Assembly: GCA_963825625.1 (NCBI GenBank) | Contig: CAWGUF010000026.1 | Span: forward strand, 159,091-223,090 | Direction: 5' to 3' | From: CAMDPA01 sp963825625 | GTDB taxonomy: Bacteria; Pseudomonadota; Alphaproteobacteria; Rhizobiales; Hyphomicrobiaceae | DNA: 64,000 bases | In this document: in pieces, positions 35,658-45,102 of the stretch | How the letters are laid out: every line of letters begins with the position of its first letter | Numbering within the stretch: position 1 is the first letter of the stretch | Translations under genes and position numbers: made by a program | Notes under the pieces: model-generated | Told to the model about the DNA's origin: nothing | The model's input: the letters and a program-made list of their open reading frames with translations, nothing else | Database searches by the model: none

Positions 35658-36389
35658 ATGCTCATCGTAAATGCCGATGACTTAGGCAGAACAAGGTCGG
35701 CCACGGACGCGGCCATCGCTTGTCATGCGCGAGGACGTATTTCTTCGGCGAGCAGCATGGTTTTCATGGTCGATTCGCAGCGAGCCGCTCACCTGGCTCT
35801 TGATCGCGGCCTCGACGTCGGGCTGCACGTAAATCTATCGGAAGCCTTCTCTGGCGAGGGCGTACCCGATAGAGTTCGGGAGGCCCAGGACCGTGTCCGA
35901 GGCTTTCTGAAGGCGTACAAGTACGCGCTCGTCGTTTTCAATCCGTTCCTCGCGACCCAATTCAGGTTGGTCGTGGAGGCACAGTTGGCAGAATTTCACA
36001 GACTTTACGATTGCGCACCCACGCATCTCGATGGCCACCAGCATTTTCACCTCGCAACCAACGTTATTGCGCAACGTCTACTGCCGGAGGGCACGAGGGT
36101 AAGGCGCAGCTTCACCTTTGGGTCGAACGAAAAGAGCCTCCTGAACCGTTGGTATAGAAAAATCGTAGACGGAAGGCTGCTCGACCGCCACCGCGTGACC
36201 GATCAATTCTATGCGCTGTCTAACCATCTGGCGCCTGACCGGCTGCAGCGCGTCATGGCGGCTGCTGAGCATGCGACGGTCGAGCTGATGACGCATCCGG
36301 AGCAGGCACCGGAGTTTGAGCTGCTCATGAGCGATGCATTCGCGGAGGCGCTGTCGACCGTCGGGCTACTGGAGTATTCGGCCCTATGA
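35658..36389 (+). CDS. ChbG/HpnK (YdjC)-family carbohydrate deacetylase
   Basis: This 243-residue deacetylase of the YdjC fold removes N-acetyl groups from amino sugars using a divalent metal. The key motifs are complete: MLIVNADDLGRT at the N-terminus, DVGLHVNLSEAF, and THLDGHQHFHL. MTHPEQ near the C-terminus also fits. In a polysaccharide locus it probably trims an acetamido sugar or lipid-linked precursor. Its stop overlaps the next start by four bases (ATGA at 36386), so it is coupled to the glycosyltransferase. Confidence 0.85.
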   Translation: MLIVNADDLGRTRSATDAAIACHARGRISSASSMVFMVDSQRAAHLALDRGLDVGLHVNLSEAFSGEGVPDRVREAQDRVRGFLKAYKYALVVFNPFLATQFRLVVEAQLAEFHRLYDCAPTHLDGHQHFHLATNVIAQRLLPEGTRVRRSFTFGSNEKSLLNRWYRKIVDGRLLDRHRVTDQFYALSNHLAPDRLQRVMAAAEHATVELMTHPEQAPEFELLMSDAFAEALSTVGLLEYSAL

Positions 36390-37318
36390 GCGACGTAGCC
36401 ACAACCCCCTTACCGGGTGCCGAAGATGGGAAGGCAACGGCGATCACTGTCTGCATCTGCACATACAAGCGCCCCGCTCTACTTGAGCGGCTGCTGAATC
36501 GTTTGGCGAGCCTCGACACAGCCGGGCGGTTCTCGATCTCGATCGTCGTTGCGGATAATGATGTCGCGCGAACAGCGGAGCAGGTGGTCCGTAATGCGGC
36601 CGAGGTGCACGGCTTGTCGATCATCTACGCCTGCGAGCCGCGTCAGAATATTGCCTTGGCACGCAACGAGGCGCTGCGACACGCTGGCGGTGACTACGTT
36701 GCCCTAGTCGATGACGATGAGCTGCCGGAGCATGATTGGTTGACGGAAATGCTTGCGGCCTGCGAGCGCTTCGATGCAGCCGGTGTTCTTGGTCCGGTGC
36801 GGCCGTACTTCGACGAGCCGCCACCACGATGGATCATCGACGGAGGCTTCTGCGACCGGCCGGAGCATCCGACCGGTCGGATCATGCCTTGGGACGAGTG
36901 CAGGACAGGCAATGTTCTCTTCCGGCGCCGGATAATTGCTGGCACCCCCTTCGTTTTCGATTCTCAGTTCGACACGGGGGGGGAGGACAAGGACTTCTTC
37001 ATGCGCATGACGCGGGCGGGAAACGTATTCCGATGGTGCAATGAGGGTGCGGTGGTCGAGCTCGTGCCTAAGGAGCGGTGGCGGCGCAAGTATATGCTTA
37101 AGCGTGCTCTGCTTCGTGGACGCAATATATTGAAGCATCCGGGCGGCCAGGTGGCGCTGATGTTGCGGTCGGTTGTTGCGATACCGCTGTACGTCGGTTT
37201 TTTGCCGATCGCGTTGCTTCTGGGGCAGCACGTTTTCATGAGGTACTGCATCAAGCTGTGCGACCACGTCGGGCGAATTCTGGCGCTGGTCGGCCTGAAT
37301 CCGGTGCAGGAGCGATAG
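36386..37318 (+). CDS. GT2-family glycosyltransferase
   Basis: This 310-residue GT-A transferase has nucleotide-binding strand ITVCICTYKRPALLERLL, metal-site ALVDDDELPEHDW, and an acceptor/catalytic block GGEDKDFFMRMTRAG. A C-terminal hydrophobic segment (AIPLYVGFLPIALLLG) anchors it at the inner membrane. Its start overlaps the ChbG stop. Sugar donor and acceptor are unknown; it presumably extends the repeat unit of this polysaccharide. Confidence 0.87.
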   Translation: MSDVATTPLPGAEDGKATAITVCICTYKRPALLERLLNRLASLDTAGRFSISIVVADNDVARTAEQVVRNAAEVHGLSIIYACEPRQNIALARNEALRHAGGDYVALVDDDELPEHDWLTEMLAACERFDAAGVLGPVRPYFDEPPPRWIIDGGFCDRPEHPTGRIMPWDECRTGNVLFRRRIIAGTPFVFDSQFDTGGEDKDFFMRMTRAGNVFRWCNEGAVVELVPKERWRRKYMLKRALLRGRNILKHPGGQVALMLRSVVAIPLYVGFLPIALLLGQHVFMRYCIKLCDHVGRILALVGLNPVQER

Positions 37319-37340
37319 TGCCAACTCGGGATACAGCGTC

Positions 37341-38549
37341 ATGCTTGTCGGTCGCTCGGAAATGGTTGTGGCAATCGGCTTTGCTGAAGCATTGTCGGCA
37401 CCAGAGGTTGCCTGGAGTCTTGTGGATGCGGGCTTCAGGGTCGTGGCCTTCGCACGCAAGGGCCAGAAGGCGGCCTTGCGCCACAGCCATCATGTCGAGA
37501 CTATGGAGATCACTCCGCCCGAGAAGGATTGCACCGCCGCGCTGGCGGATCTCGCGGGAGTGCTCGATGTTTGCGCAGCCGGAGTTCGAAGCGTTCTGCT
37601 GCCGCTGGACGACGCTTCGGTTTGGCTTTGCGACCGGGTCCGGCCCCGCACTGAGTGGGTAGTTGCGGGCCCCACAGGTGATCGCGCTGAGCTCGCTCTC
37701 GACAAGCGCCGGCAGTTCGAGCTCGCCGCCTCAGTTGGTTTAGCCGTTCCGCCAACAGCCATCGTACGGTCCAAGGCTGAGATTGCCGGCGCAGTCGAGG
37801 CGTTTCCCGTTATCCTCCGGCCGGCACTCGCCACGACGTATTGCGACGCCCGCCTCCGCAAGGGGCGCAACTACATCTGCGCTGACGAAAATGAGTTGGA
37901 GAAGGCGCTGGCCCAGATCGACGATCGCCTGCCGATGACAGTACAGCCCTTTCTTACGGGCACAGGCGAAGGCGTATTTGGACTGGCAACCGAGCACGGC
38001 GTGTTTGCCTGGAGTGCGCACCGCAGGCTGCGCATGATGAACCCTCATGGCTCGGGCTCCAGCGCATGCATATCGCGCAGCGTGCCCGATGATGTCCGGG
38101 AGCCGATCGCCAAGTTCGTCCGGTTGTGCGGATGGCGTGGCATGTTTATGGTCGAGATGCTGCGTACAGACGATGGTTGCAGCTGGTTCGTTGAGTTCAA
38201 CGGACGCGCATGGGGCAGCATGGCCCTGTCGCGTAGGCAAAGCCTCGAGTATCCGGCCTGGACGGTCAAGCAAGCCATCGACCCCGCTCTGTTACCGATC
38301 AGCGCCTCAGTCGCCTCTGACGGAATAGAGTGCCGCAACCTAGGCCGCGAGGTGATGCACCTAGCATTTGTGATGCGGGGCCCACGATCGCGCGCTGTCC
38401 GCCACTGGCCATCGGCTTGGCGCACCTTGCTCGCAACCTGCTGCTTCGGAGCCAACACTACCCTGTACAATTGGCGGCGGGAGGATTGGAGAGTGTTCAT
38501 CATGGACTGCTGGTACACAGTCAGAAACCAGTTGCTCAAGTCCACTTAA
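37341..38549 (+). CDS. ATP-grasp protein
   Basis: This 402-residue protein has an N-terminal Rossmann-like domain (VVAIGFAEALSAPEVAWSL) and a carbamoyl-phosphate-synthetase-like ATP-grasp domain (DKRRQFELAASVGLAVPPTA, FPVILRPALATTY, MTVQPFLTGTGEGVFGLA). The Mg-binding end is intact (WFVEFNGRAWGS; the family has E-x-N-x-R). ATP-grasp ligases join a carboxylate to an amine or thiol. In this setting it may couple an amino acid or similar group to a uronic acid. It is separated by 14 bp from the ATP-grasp/phosphatase fusion, which looks like its diverged duplicate. The start could also be the internal ATG at 37362. Confidence 0.75.
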   Translation: MLVGRSEMVVAIGFAEALSAPEVAWSLVDAGFRVVAFARKGQKAALRHSHHVETMEITPPEKDCTAALADLAGVLDVCAAGVRSVLLPLDDASVWLCDRVRPRTEWVVAGPTGDRAELALDKRRQFELAASVGLAVPPTAIVRSKAEIAGAVEAFPVILRPALATTYCDARLRKGRNYICADENELEKALAQIDDRLPMTVQPFLTGTGEGVFGLATEHGVFAWSAHRRLRMMNPHGSGSSACISRSVPDDVREPIAKFVRLCGWRGMFMVEMLRTDDGCSWFVEFNGRAWGSMALSRRQSLEYPAWTVKQAIDPALLPISASVASDGIECRNLGREVMHLAFVMRGPRSRAVRHWPSAWRTLLATCCFGANTTLYNWRREDWRVFIMDCWYTVRNQLLKST

Positions 38550-38563
38550 CCACCGCGCTGCGC

Positions 38564-40237
38564 ATGGCTCTGCAATCGAGGTCGATTCTTCTGCTGGGTT
38601 CCGATGAGGAGGCTGCTCTCGCTGCCTGCAGATCGCTGGCGCGCGCCGGACATCAAGTAACATCGTTGCGCGTCGGCGCGGATCCTACCTTGGCGGATTG
38701 TTCTCGTTTCTGCTCGCGCCGCATATTTTTGGGTGATCCACAATCTGGCGTCCACGACTTTCTGTCCGCATTGATCGCGCATGCGTCTAGCAGCAGTTAT
38801 GATTATTTGCTTCCTGTTGGCGAAGTCGCGTGTGAGTTGGTGGCGGCCTCTTATGAAACGCTGGCTTCGAACCTCACGATCCTGGGGCCGGCGCCGCAAT
38901 CCTACGCCACCGCGCGCGACGCGAAAGCGGTGCTCGACCTCGCTGACGCATTGGGCGTTGATCGTCCGCCAGCGTCGGTCGCATCAGAACAAGGGTGGCC
39001 GTCTGAGGTAGCGCTTCCCTGTCTCGTCAAGCCTGTGGTCACCTGCAGTATTGTCGATGACGAGCCGCAATTGTTTACGGCGAGGACTGTGAGCTCGACC
39101 GAGGCCTTGGATGCGAAGCTGCGTGACGACCTGCCTCGTGGCGATGTCCTGCTGATGAGGCCGCCAAACGGTAGGCGGATCGACTTAAGCTTGTGCACGT
39201 TCAAGGGGTCGGTTCTCGGCGCTTTTGCCACGGCCTCCGTTGCTCACGGAGCAGTTCGGACAGTCTCGCCTGCCCGCTCGGAGGTAATGGATATCGGGCA
39301 ATCTTTTGTGCGCACCCTGAATTGGACGGGGTTCATCACCCTTCAGCTCTTCAAGGTCGAAGGCAGCTGGGGAATTTGCGGGCTGTCAGCCCGACCTGGT
39401 GCTGAGCTCGCATCAGCATCTGCTGCTGGTCTTGAGCTTGCGCAACTATTGCTCGATGCCTTCGAAGGCCGCCGAATTACTACTGTGGCTGGTCCCCCAC
39501 GTAGCATGCTCACGCGGAACTTCAGGAGATCAATCAAATTGTCGGTGGGCAGATTGCAGCGGGATTCGGCAATACAGGCAATCGCATCGGTCTCCAGAGC
39601 CCTGTGTCGCCTGCTGGCCGGTCAGGAGCGTCTTGAAACAGAACGTTTCAATGATCCCATTCCGGCACTTCTTCAATTTGCGCCGACATTTCGTCAGCTG
39701 AGAGTTCGCTTTCTCCGTCGGTTTAATAGTCGCTCCCGTATTCAACCTGATGGGCTATGTCTGACGTGGGCGAGCCGTCTTTTGATCGTCTGTAAGGGCA
39801 ACATCAATCGCAGCCCGGTAGCCGAGTTGCTGCTCAGAGCAAATGGCTTTGTCAATGTGCGCTCCGCAGGGCTCCTTCCCATTACCGGACGGCGCACCAG
39901 CGCTCGAGCTGAGCAATTCCTCAACGAACGTGGACTTGCCGCCTCAAGGTTTCGATCTCGCAGTATCGAGCGAGCTCTGCGAGAGGGCGGAGAATTGGAC
40001 GCGGTCGTATGCTTCGAGGAGGCCCAGGCCGAGGAGCTTGCTCGCCGGTTTCCGAAGCTCGACGGCAAGATCATTCTCCTCTCGGATCTCGCTGCACCCG
40101 GCGGCCGCGGGAGCGACATCGCAGATCCGCATGGCGCCCGCGCCGAGATCTACGAGGCCTGCTTCCGCCGGATTGAAGACATCATCGAGCATTTTGCCTG
40201 CGATTGCCGGATCATCGAGAACGCGAACCAAAAGTGA
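38564..40237 (+). CDS. Fusion: degenerate ATP-grasp domain + low-molecular-weight protein-tyrosine phosphatase
   Basis: This is a 557-residue fusion. Residues 1 to about 300 match the preceding ATP-grasp protein in layout: Rossmann-like start ILLLGSDEEAALAA, then DAKAVLDLADALGVDRPPAS and CLVKPVVT. The Mg-binding E-x-N-x-R end is replaced by ICGLSARPGAE, so ligase activity is doubtful. Residues about 410-550 are a complete LMW-PTP: the P-loop LIVCKGNINRSPVAELLL (C-x5-R-S) and the acid loop SDIADPHG. Such phosphatases (Wzb, EpsP) act on BY-kinases of capsule systems. The ATG at 38564 follows the upstream stop by 14 bp; the longer frame back to 38330 overlaps the preceding gene and is rejected. 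Confidence 0.82.
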   Translation: MALQSRSILLLGSDEEAALAACRSLARAGHQVTSLRVGADPTLADCSRFCSRRIFLGDPQSGVHDFLSALIAHASSSSYDYLLPVGEVACELVAASYETLASNLTILGPAPQSYATARDAKAVLDLADALGVDRPPASVASEQGWPSEVALPCLVKPVVTCSIVDDEPQLFTARTVSSTEALDAKLRDDLPRGDVLLMRPPNGRRIDLSLCTFKGSVLGAFATASVAHGAVRTVSPARSEVMDIGQSFVRTLNWTGFITLQLFKVEGSWGICGLSARPGAELASASAAGLELAQLLLDAFEGRRITTVAGPPRSMLTRNFRRSIKLSVGRLQRDSAIQAIASVSRALCRLLAGQERLETERFNDPIPALLQFAPTFRQLRVRFLRRFNSRSRIQPDGLCLTWASRLLIVCKGNINRSPVAELLLRANGFVNVRSAGLLPITGRRTSARAEQFLNERGLAASRFRSRSIERALREGGELDAVVCFEEAQAEELARRFPKLDGKIILLSDLAAPGGRGSDIADPHGARAEIYEACFRRIEDIIEHFACDCRIIENANQK

Positions 40238-40479
40238 TCATAGATCCCATGCTTTTTCATTTACCAATGATTAATCAAACCCTCGACCGTGCGGCATGAA
40301 AATAGCAAGGTAAGACGTAACAGGGTGCAGCTGAAATTTCCACGCAACTCTCAAGATCAAGGACTAACCCGCTGGTTGCTCGCGCGAGTTGCTAGACGAT
40401 GGTTTGCGAATAAGTCAGGCGACAGATGAACAGCGTTCGGCAAAAGCCGATGCCGGGATTGAGAAACGCGCGAGGTATC

Positions 40480-41511
40480 ATGATTTCGGTCGGTGTTATT
40501 GGCTATGGCTACTGGGGCCCAAATCTAACGCGCAATGCTGCCGAGGCTAGCGGCACCTCACTGGGCGCAATTGCGGACATGTCGCCCGCGGCTCTGGCGA
40601 GGGCCGAGAAGAGGCACCCCGGCGTATCGCTCTATCAGGACTGGAAGGCACTTCTGGCCGATGGGTCGATCGACGCAGTGCTGATCGCAACGCCGGTCTT
40701 CACGCATTTTGAAATCGCGCTGGCGGCGCTTCAGGCCGGCAAGCATGTCCTGGTCGAGAAACCGATGACGCGCACTGCAGCGGAGGGGCGCCTGCTGATC
40801 GCCGAGGCCAAGAAGCGCGGTCTTGTGTTGATGGTCGACCATACCTTTGTCTACACGCCGGCCGTCATGAAGATCCGCGATCTGATCGCCGACGGTTCTC
40901 TCGGCGATATCTTCTATTACGACTCGACGCGCGTGAACCTCGGTCTCTTTCAGAGCGATGTCAACGTGATCTGGGATCTCGCGGTGCATGATTTTTCCAT
41001 TCTCGAGTATCTAATCGGCCGACGGCCGACGGCCGTTTCCGCTGGCGGCAGTCGTCATATTGCCGGCAGGCCCGAGAACATCGCGCATGTTTTATTGTAC
41101 TACGATACCGGGACCGTCGCCCATCTCAATGTGAATTGGCTTGCGCCGGCCAAGATCAGGCAGACCCTGATCGGTGGCAGCAGGAAGATGATTATCTACA
41201 ACGACCTCGAGCCGTCCGAGAAGATCAAAGTCTACGACCGTGGCGTCGACCTCGAGATGTTGGCCGGTGCCCAGGAGCAGCAGGCTCGCATGTCGTATCG
41301 GTTGGGTGACGTTTGGTCGCCGCAGCTCGCCGTTCGCGAGGCGCTCCTCACCGAGATCGAGCATTTCGTCGACTGTATCACCAGCGGCACGCGCCCGATT
41401 ACTGGCGGAGACAGCGGTCTCGGCGTGGTCGAGATGCTGGAGGCCGCGTCGATGTCGCTGCAGCAGCGCGGCGCCCCCATCGAGCTTGCAGGGTACCGGA
41501 GAGCATCATGA
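40480..41511 (+). CDS. Gfo/Idh/MocA oxidoreductase, WlbA/WbpB type
   Basis: This NAD(P)-dependent dehydrogenase probably oxidises C-3 of UDP-GlcNAc uronate. The ATG at 40480 follows GAGG and gives the typical start MISVGVIGYGYWGPNLTRN; an upstream ATG at 40426 is less likely. Other motifs are HVLVEKPMTRTAAEG (E-K-P) and the catalytic-region WDLAVHDFSILEYL. At 343 residues it has the usual length. It overlaps the DegT aminotransferase by four bases (ATGA), matching the wlbA-wlbC / wbpB-wbpE arrangement in which the keto product is transaminated next. Confidence 0.85.
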   Translation: MISVGVIGYGYWGPNLTRNAAEASGTSLGAIADMSPAALARAEKRHPGVSLYQDWKALLADGSIDAVLIATPVFTHFEIALAALQAGKHVLVEKPMTRTAAEGRLLIAEAKKRGLVLMVDHTFVYTPAVMKIRDLIADGSLGDIFYYDSTRVNLGLFQSDVNVIWDLAVHDFSILEYLIGRRPTAVSAGGSRHIAGRPENIAHVLLYYDTGTVAHLNVNWLAPAKIRQTLIGGSRKMIIYNDLEPSEKIKVYDRGVDLEMLAGAQEQQARMSYRLGDVWSPQLAVREALLTEIEHFVDCITSGTRPITGGDSGLGVVEMLEAASMSLQQRGAPIELAGYRRAS

Positions 41512-42632
41512 TTCCATTTCTTGATCTGAAGGCGCAGTATGAGAGTGTCGGGGCCGACATCGAGGCCGCCGTCATCGACGTCATGCGCCGGGGCGAATTC
41601 GTGCTCGGCTCCAAGGTTGCCGAGTTCGAGCAGAACTTTGCCACCTACTGCGGCGCCAGGGAGGCGATCGCCGTCAATTCAGGCACGTCGGCGCTGCACC
41701 TTGCGTTGCTCGCGCTCGGTATCGGCCAGGGCGATGAAGTCATCACCGTTTCAATGACATTCGTGGCGACTGTCTCGGCCATCCGCTATGTCGGCGCACG
41801 CCCGGTTCTCGTCGACATCGATCCCGTTACCTGGAACATGGAGCCGGGCCTGCTGGAGAAGGCGATCACGCCGCGTACCAAGGCGATCCTGCCAGTCCAT
41901 CTGCACGGACGCCTTGCGGACATGCCGGCCATCATGGCGATTGCCGACAAGCATGGAATTCCTGTCATCGAGGACGCGGCCCAGGCCCACGGTGCCGAGC
42001 TCGACGGACGTCGTGCCGGCACTTTCGGCGCCATCGGCTGTTTCAGCTTCTATCCGGGAAAAAACCTCGGTGCCTGCGGCGAAGGTGGTGGGATCGTGAC
42101 CGACAGCGCCGAGATCGCCTTGAAGTTGCGGCAGATGCGCGACTGGGGCCAGTCGGCGAAATATTTCCATGATCACCCAGGCTTCAACTATCGAATGGAT
42201 GGCGTGCAGGGCGCCGCTCTCGGCGTGAAGCTCCGGCACCTTCCCGAGTGGACCCGCAAACGGCAGGTGGTCGCGTGTCAGTACGAGGAGCTGCTCGCCG
42301 GCTGCGGCGTTGCGACGCCGACGCCGGCCCGTGACCTCGAGCACGTTTGGCACGTGTATGCGATCCGCTCGCAGTCGCGGGATTGGTTGCAAGGCCGCCT
42401 GAATGACGCCGGGGTGATGACCAACATCCATTATCCGCGCCCCGTTCACCTGCAGCGCGTACAAGCCGACCTCGGCTACGGCGTCGGCGCATTCCCCGTT
42501 ACCGAGGCGCTCGCAAATGAGACCTTGTCGCTGCCGATCTACCCCGAGCTGGACCGCTCGCAGATCGAGACCGTGGTTGCCGCGGTGAAGGAAGCTGTCG
42601 CAGTAGAGCATCGCGGACAAAACGCTGCCTGA
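41508..42632 (+). CDS. DegT/DnrJ/EryC1 aminotransferase, WbpE/WlbC type
   Basis: This PLP-dependent sugar aminotransferase has 374 residues. It starts at the ATGA overlap at 41508 with MIPFLDLKAQYESVG, the standard beginning. The PLP lysine lies in FSFYPGKNLGACGEGG; other motifs are AVNSGTSALHLAL and VIEDAAQAHGAE. Following a Gfo/Idh oxidoreductase of WlbA type, it most likely converts the 3-keto sugar nucleotide to the 3-amino form, the substrate of the acetyltransferase at 35038. The open frame upstream to 41313 is a shadow of the preceding gene. Confidence 0.88.
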   Translation: MIPFLDLKAQYESVGADIEAAVIDVMRRGEFVLGSKVAEFEQNFATYCGAREAIAVNSGTSALHLALLALGIGQGDEVITVSMTFVATVSAIRYVGARPVLVDIDPVTWNMEPGLLEKAITPRTKAILPVHLHGRLADMPAIMAIADKHGIPVIEDAAQAHGAELDGRRAGTFGAIGCFSFYPGKNLGACGEGGGIVTDSAEIALKLRQMRDWGQSAKYFHDHPGFNYRMDGVQGAALGVKLRHLPEWTRKRQVVACQYEELLAGCGVATPTPARDLEHVWHVYAIRSQSRDWLQGRLNDAGVMTNIHYPRPVHLQRVQADLGYGVGAFPVTEALANETLSLPIYPELDRSQIETVVAAVKEAVAVEHRGQNAA

Positions 42633-42679
42633 TCCGTCCAGCGCCGGCATAGCCGAATTGCATCACCTTGGAGCCCGCC

Positions 42680-44025
42680 GTGTCTGACCGCAAGTTGGCA
42701 GTATCCGTCGACGCCATCGTCACCCGCTACAAAACGCGCAATGCCGTCGTTGCAGTAATCGGTCTTGGATACGTCGGCCTGCCGCTGGCCGGCGCTCTTC
42801 TCAATGCCGACTTCAACGTCATCGGTCTCGATATCGACGCGAGGAAGATCGATGCGCTGAGAAACGGCGAGACTTATCTCAGTCACTTGCCAGCTGGCCG
42901 TTTCGCCGAAGCGTGCGGGGCGGGCCGATTTATACCGTCTTGCGACTTCGCTGAGCTGCAGGCCGCCGATGCGATCCTCATCTGTGTCCCGACGCCATTG
43001 ACGAGTTATCGCGAGCCAGACTTGTACTATGTCGAGCAGACCGCGCGCGCGATCATGCCGCATTTGCGACGCGGTCAACTCGTAATCCTGGAATTGACCA
43101 CCTATCCAGGCACGACGCGTGATGTCATCAAGCCGATCCTCGAGCAATCCGGCCTACGCAGCGGCGAGGACTTCTTCATCGCGTACAGTCCCGAGCGAGA
43201 GGATCCCGGCAATGCAAATTTCTCGACGAGCGCAATTCCCAAGGTCGTGGGAGGCGACGGCGACGATGCAACACGCCTCGCCGATACGCTCTACGCCTCG
43301 TTTGTGACCAGTACCGTGCCGGTCTCCAGCCTGGAAGCGGCCGAGGCCGTAAAAATCACTGAAAATGTATTCAGGGCCGTGAACATCGCCCTCGTCAACG
43401 AATTGAAGTTCTCTACGCGGAGATGGGTATCGACGTCTGGGAGGTGATCGAGGCGGCCAAGACCAAGCCGTTCGGCTTCATGGCGTTTTATCCGGGGCCC
43501 GGCCTCGGTGGTCATTGCATTCCGATCGACCCCTTCTATCTGACCTGGAAGTCCCGCGAGTACGGCATGCCGACGCGGTTCATCGAGCTCGCCGGCGAGA
43601 TCAATACTGCGATGCCGAAGTATGTGGTGGCTAAGACTGCCGACGCGCTTAATGAGATCAGCGGCCGCGGGCTGAAGGGCTCGTCGATTCTCGTCGTCGG
43701 CCTCGCCTACAAGAAGAATGTCGACGACACCCGCGAGAGCCCCTCGTTCAAGTTGATTGAGCTGCTCGAGAAGCAAGGCGCGCGCTGCGCAGTGTATGAC
43801 CCATTCGTGCCGGAGATTCCGCAACTTCGCGAGCATCCCGAATTCGCCGGTCGCAAGTCCATCGCGCTCTCGCCGGAAGCTATTGCTAACTATGACGCCG
43901 TGTTGATCATAACCGACCACGACGCGATCGATTATCGGATGATCGCCGACAATGCGCGGCTGGTCGTCGACACCAGGAATGCCTGCGTGCGCGCCGGTGC
44001 GGCGGGAAATGTAGTCAAGGCATGA
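42680..44025 (+). CDS. UDP-sugar 6-dehydrogenase (UDP-GlcNAc dehydrogenase, WbpA type), one frameshift
   Basis: This enzyme oxidises C-6 of a UDP-hexose (here probably UDP-GlcNAc) to the uronate with two NAD+. The N-terminal half has AVIGLGYVGLPLAGALL and YSPERED, characteristic of WbpA/WecC. The frame breaks near 43408 (after ALVNELK), where one base is missing. The other half continues in the next frame with LYAEMGIDVWEVIE, the catalytic cysteine in GPGLGGHCIPIDPFYL, and the C-terminal domain (SILVVGLAYKKNVDDTRES). GTG at 42680 after GGAG is the likely start. Total length of about 450 residues is normal, so the break is probably a sequencing indel. Confidence 0.85.
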
Positions 44026-44066
44026 TTCGTGCAGGTCGTGCTTGAGGGCAAATCGGGAGATTGAAT

Positions 44067-45102
44067 ATGGCGGATAATATGGCTGAGCACGTCCAGGCGC
44101 TGCACACCCCGGTCAACAGTGCTTTTTCCGGCAAGCGCGTGCTCATCACCGGTGGCGCAGGATTCGTCGGCTCCCATATCGCAGACCTCGCGGTTGAGGC
44201 CGGTGCTCGCGAGGTTGTCATCATAGACAACATGGTTCGCGGACGCATGGAAAACCTCCACGCGGCGCTTCCGACGGGTCGCATCACCGCGATCAACGGT
44301 GACATTCGCGATACAGCGCTGCTGACCGGGCAGGTGAAGGGCGCAGATATCGTTTTCCATCAGGCTGCGCTTCGGATCACGCATTGCGCCGCAGAGCCGC
44401 GCGCGGCGATCGAGGTAATGATCGATTCCACATTCGAGCTGGTCGAGGCCTGCCGGCTGGCAAGCGTCGAGAAAGTCGTGATGGCCTCCTCCGCCTCCGT
44501 TTATGGTATAGCGCACGAGTTCCCGACGACCGAGTTCGAACCATCCGTATTCAAATCGAACGCTCTACGGTGCTGCCAAGACCTTCGGCGAGGGCCTCCT
44601 GCGATCCTACAACGACATGTTCGGCCTTGATTACGTCTGCCTGCGCTACTTCAACGTCTATGGACCGCGGATGGACATTTACGGTAAGTACACCGAGGTC
44701 CTGATCCGTTGGATGGAGCGACTGGATGCCGGCAAGCCGCCTATCATCTTCGGCGATGGCAAGCAGACGATGGACTTGCTGCATGTGCGCGATGTTGCCC
44801 GCGCCAACATTCTGGCGGCCGCCGCGCCGGCCAGCGATGTCGCTCTCAACGTCGGTAGCGGCACGGAGACGTCGCTTTATCAGCTGGCAAAGCAGCTGGC
44901 CGCCGTAATGGGTCGCAGCGATATCGAGCCGATCTTCTGGGAAGAGCGCGGGGTCAATCCGGTGCCGAAGCGGCTGGCGGACACGACACTTGCCCGCGAT
45001 CTGATCGGCTTCGATACGACGATCCCGCTGGCCGAGGGGTTGGAAGAGCTGGTCGTTTGGTGGCGGCAGGAGCGAATCAATATTCCCAAGGCGAGTGCAT
45101 GA
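44067..45102 (+). CDS. NAD-dependent sugar-nucleotide epimerase/dehydratase, one frameshift
   Basis: This extended short-chain dehydrogenase acts on a UDP-sugar (UDP-glucose/GlcNAc 4-epimerase-like). It starts at ATG 44067 after GGGAGA. Motifs are VLITGGAGFVGSHIADLA and VVMASSASVYG. Near 44560 the frame breaks; the second half resumes with the catalytic TLYGAAKTFGEGLL (Y-x3-K), then LRYFNVYGPRMDIYG and IFGDGKQTMDLLHVRDV. Total length of about 345 residues is normal. It overlaps the following aminotransferase by four bases, suggesting that the two make one 4-amino or epimerised sugar. Confidence 0.83.

Noticed and set aside
38330..38563. Upstream extension of the ATP-grasp/phosphatase fusion
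   Set aside because: It overlaps the preceding ATP-grasp gene in another frame and shows no homology; ATG 38564 gives the expected Rossmann start.
41313..41507. Upstream extension of the DegT aminotransferase frame
   Set aside because: The extension overlaps the Gfo/Idh gene out of frame, is Arg-rich and non-conserved; the ATGA overlap at 41508 gives the standard family start.
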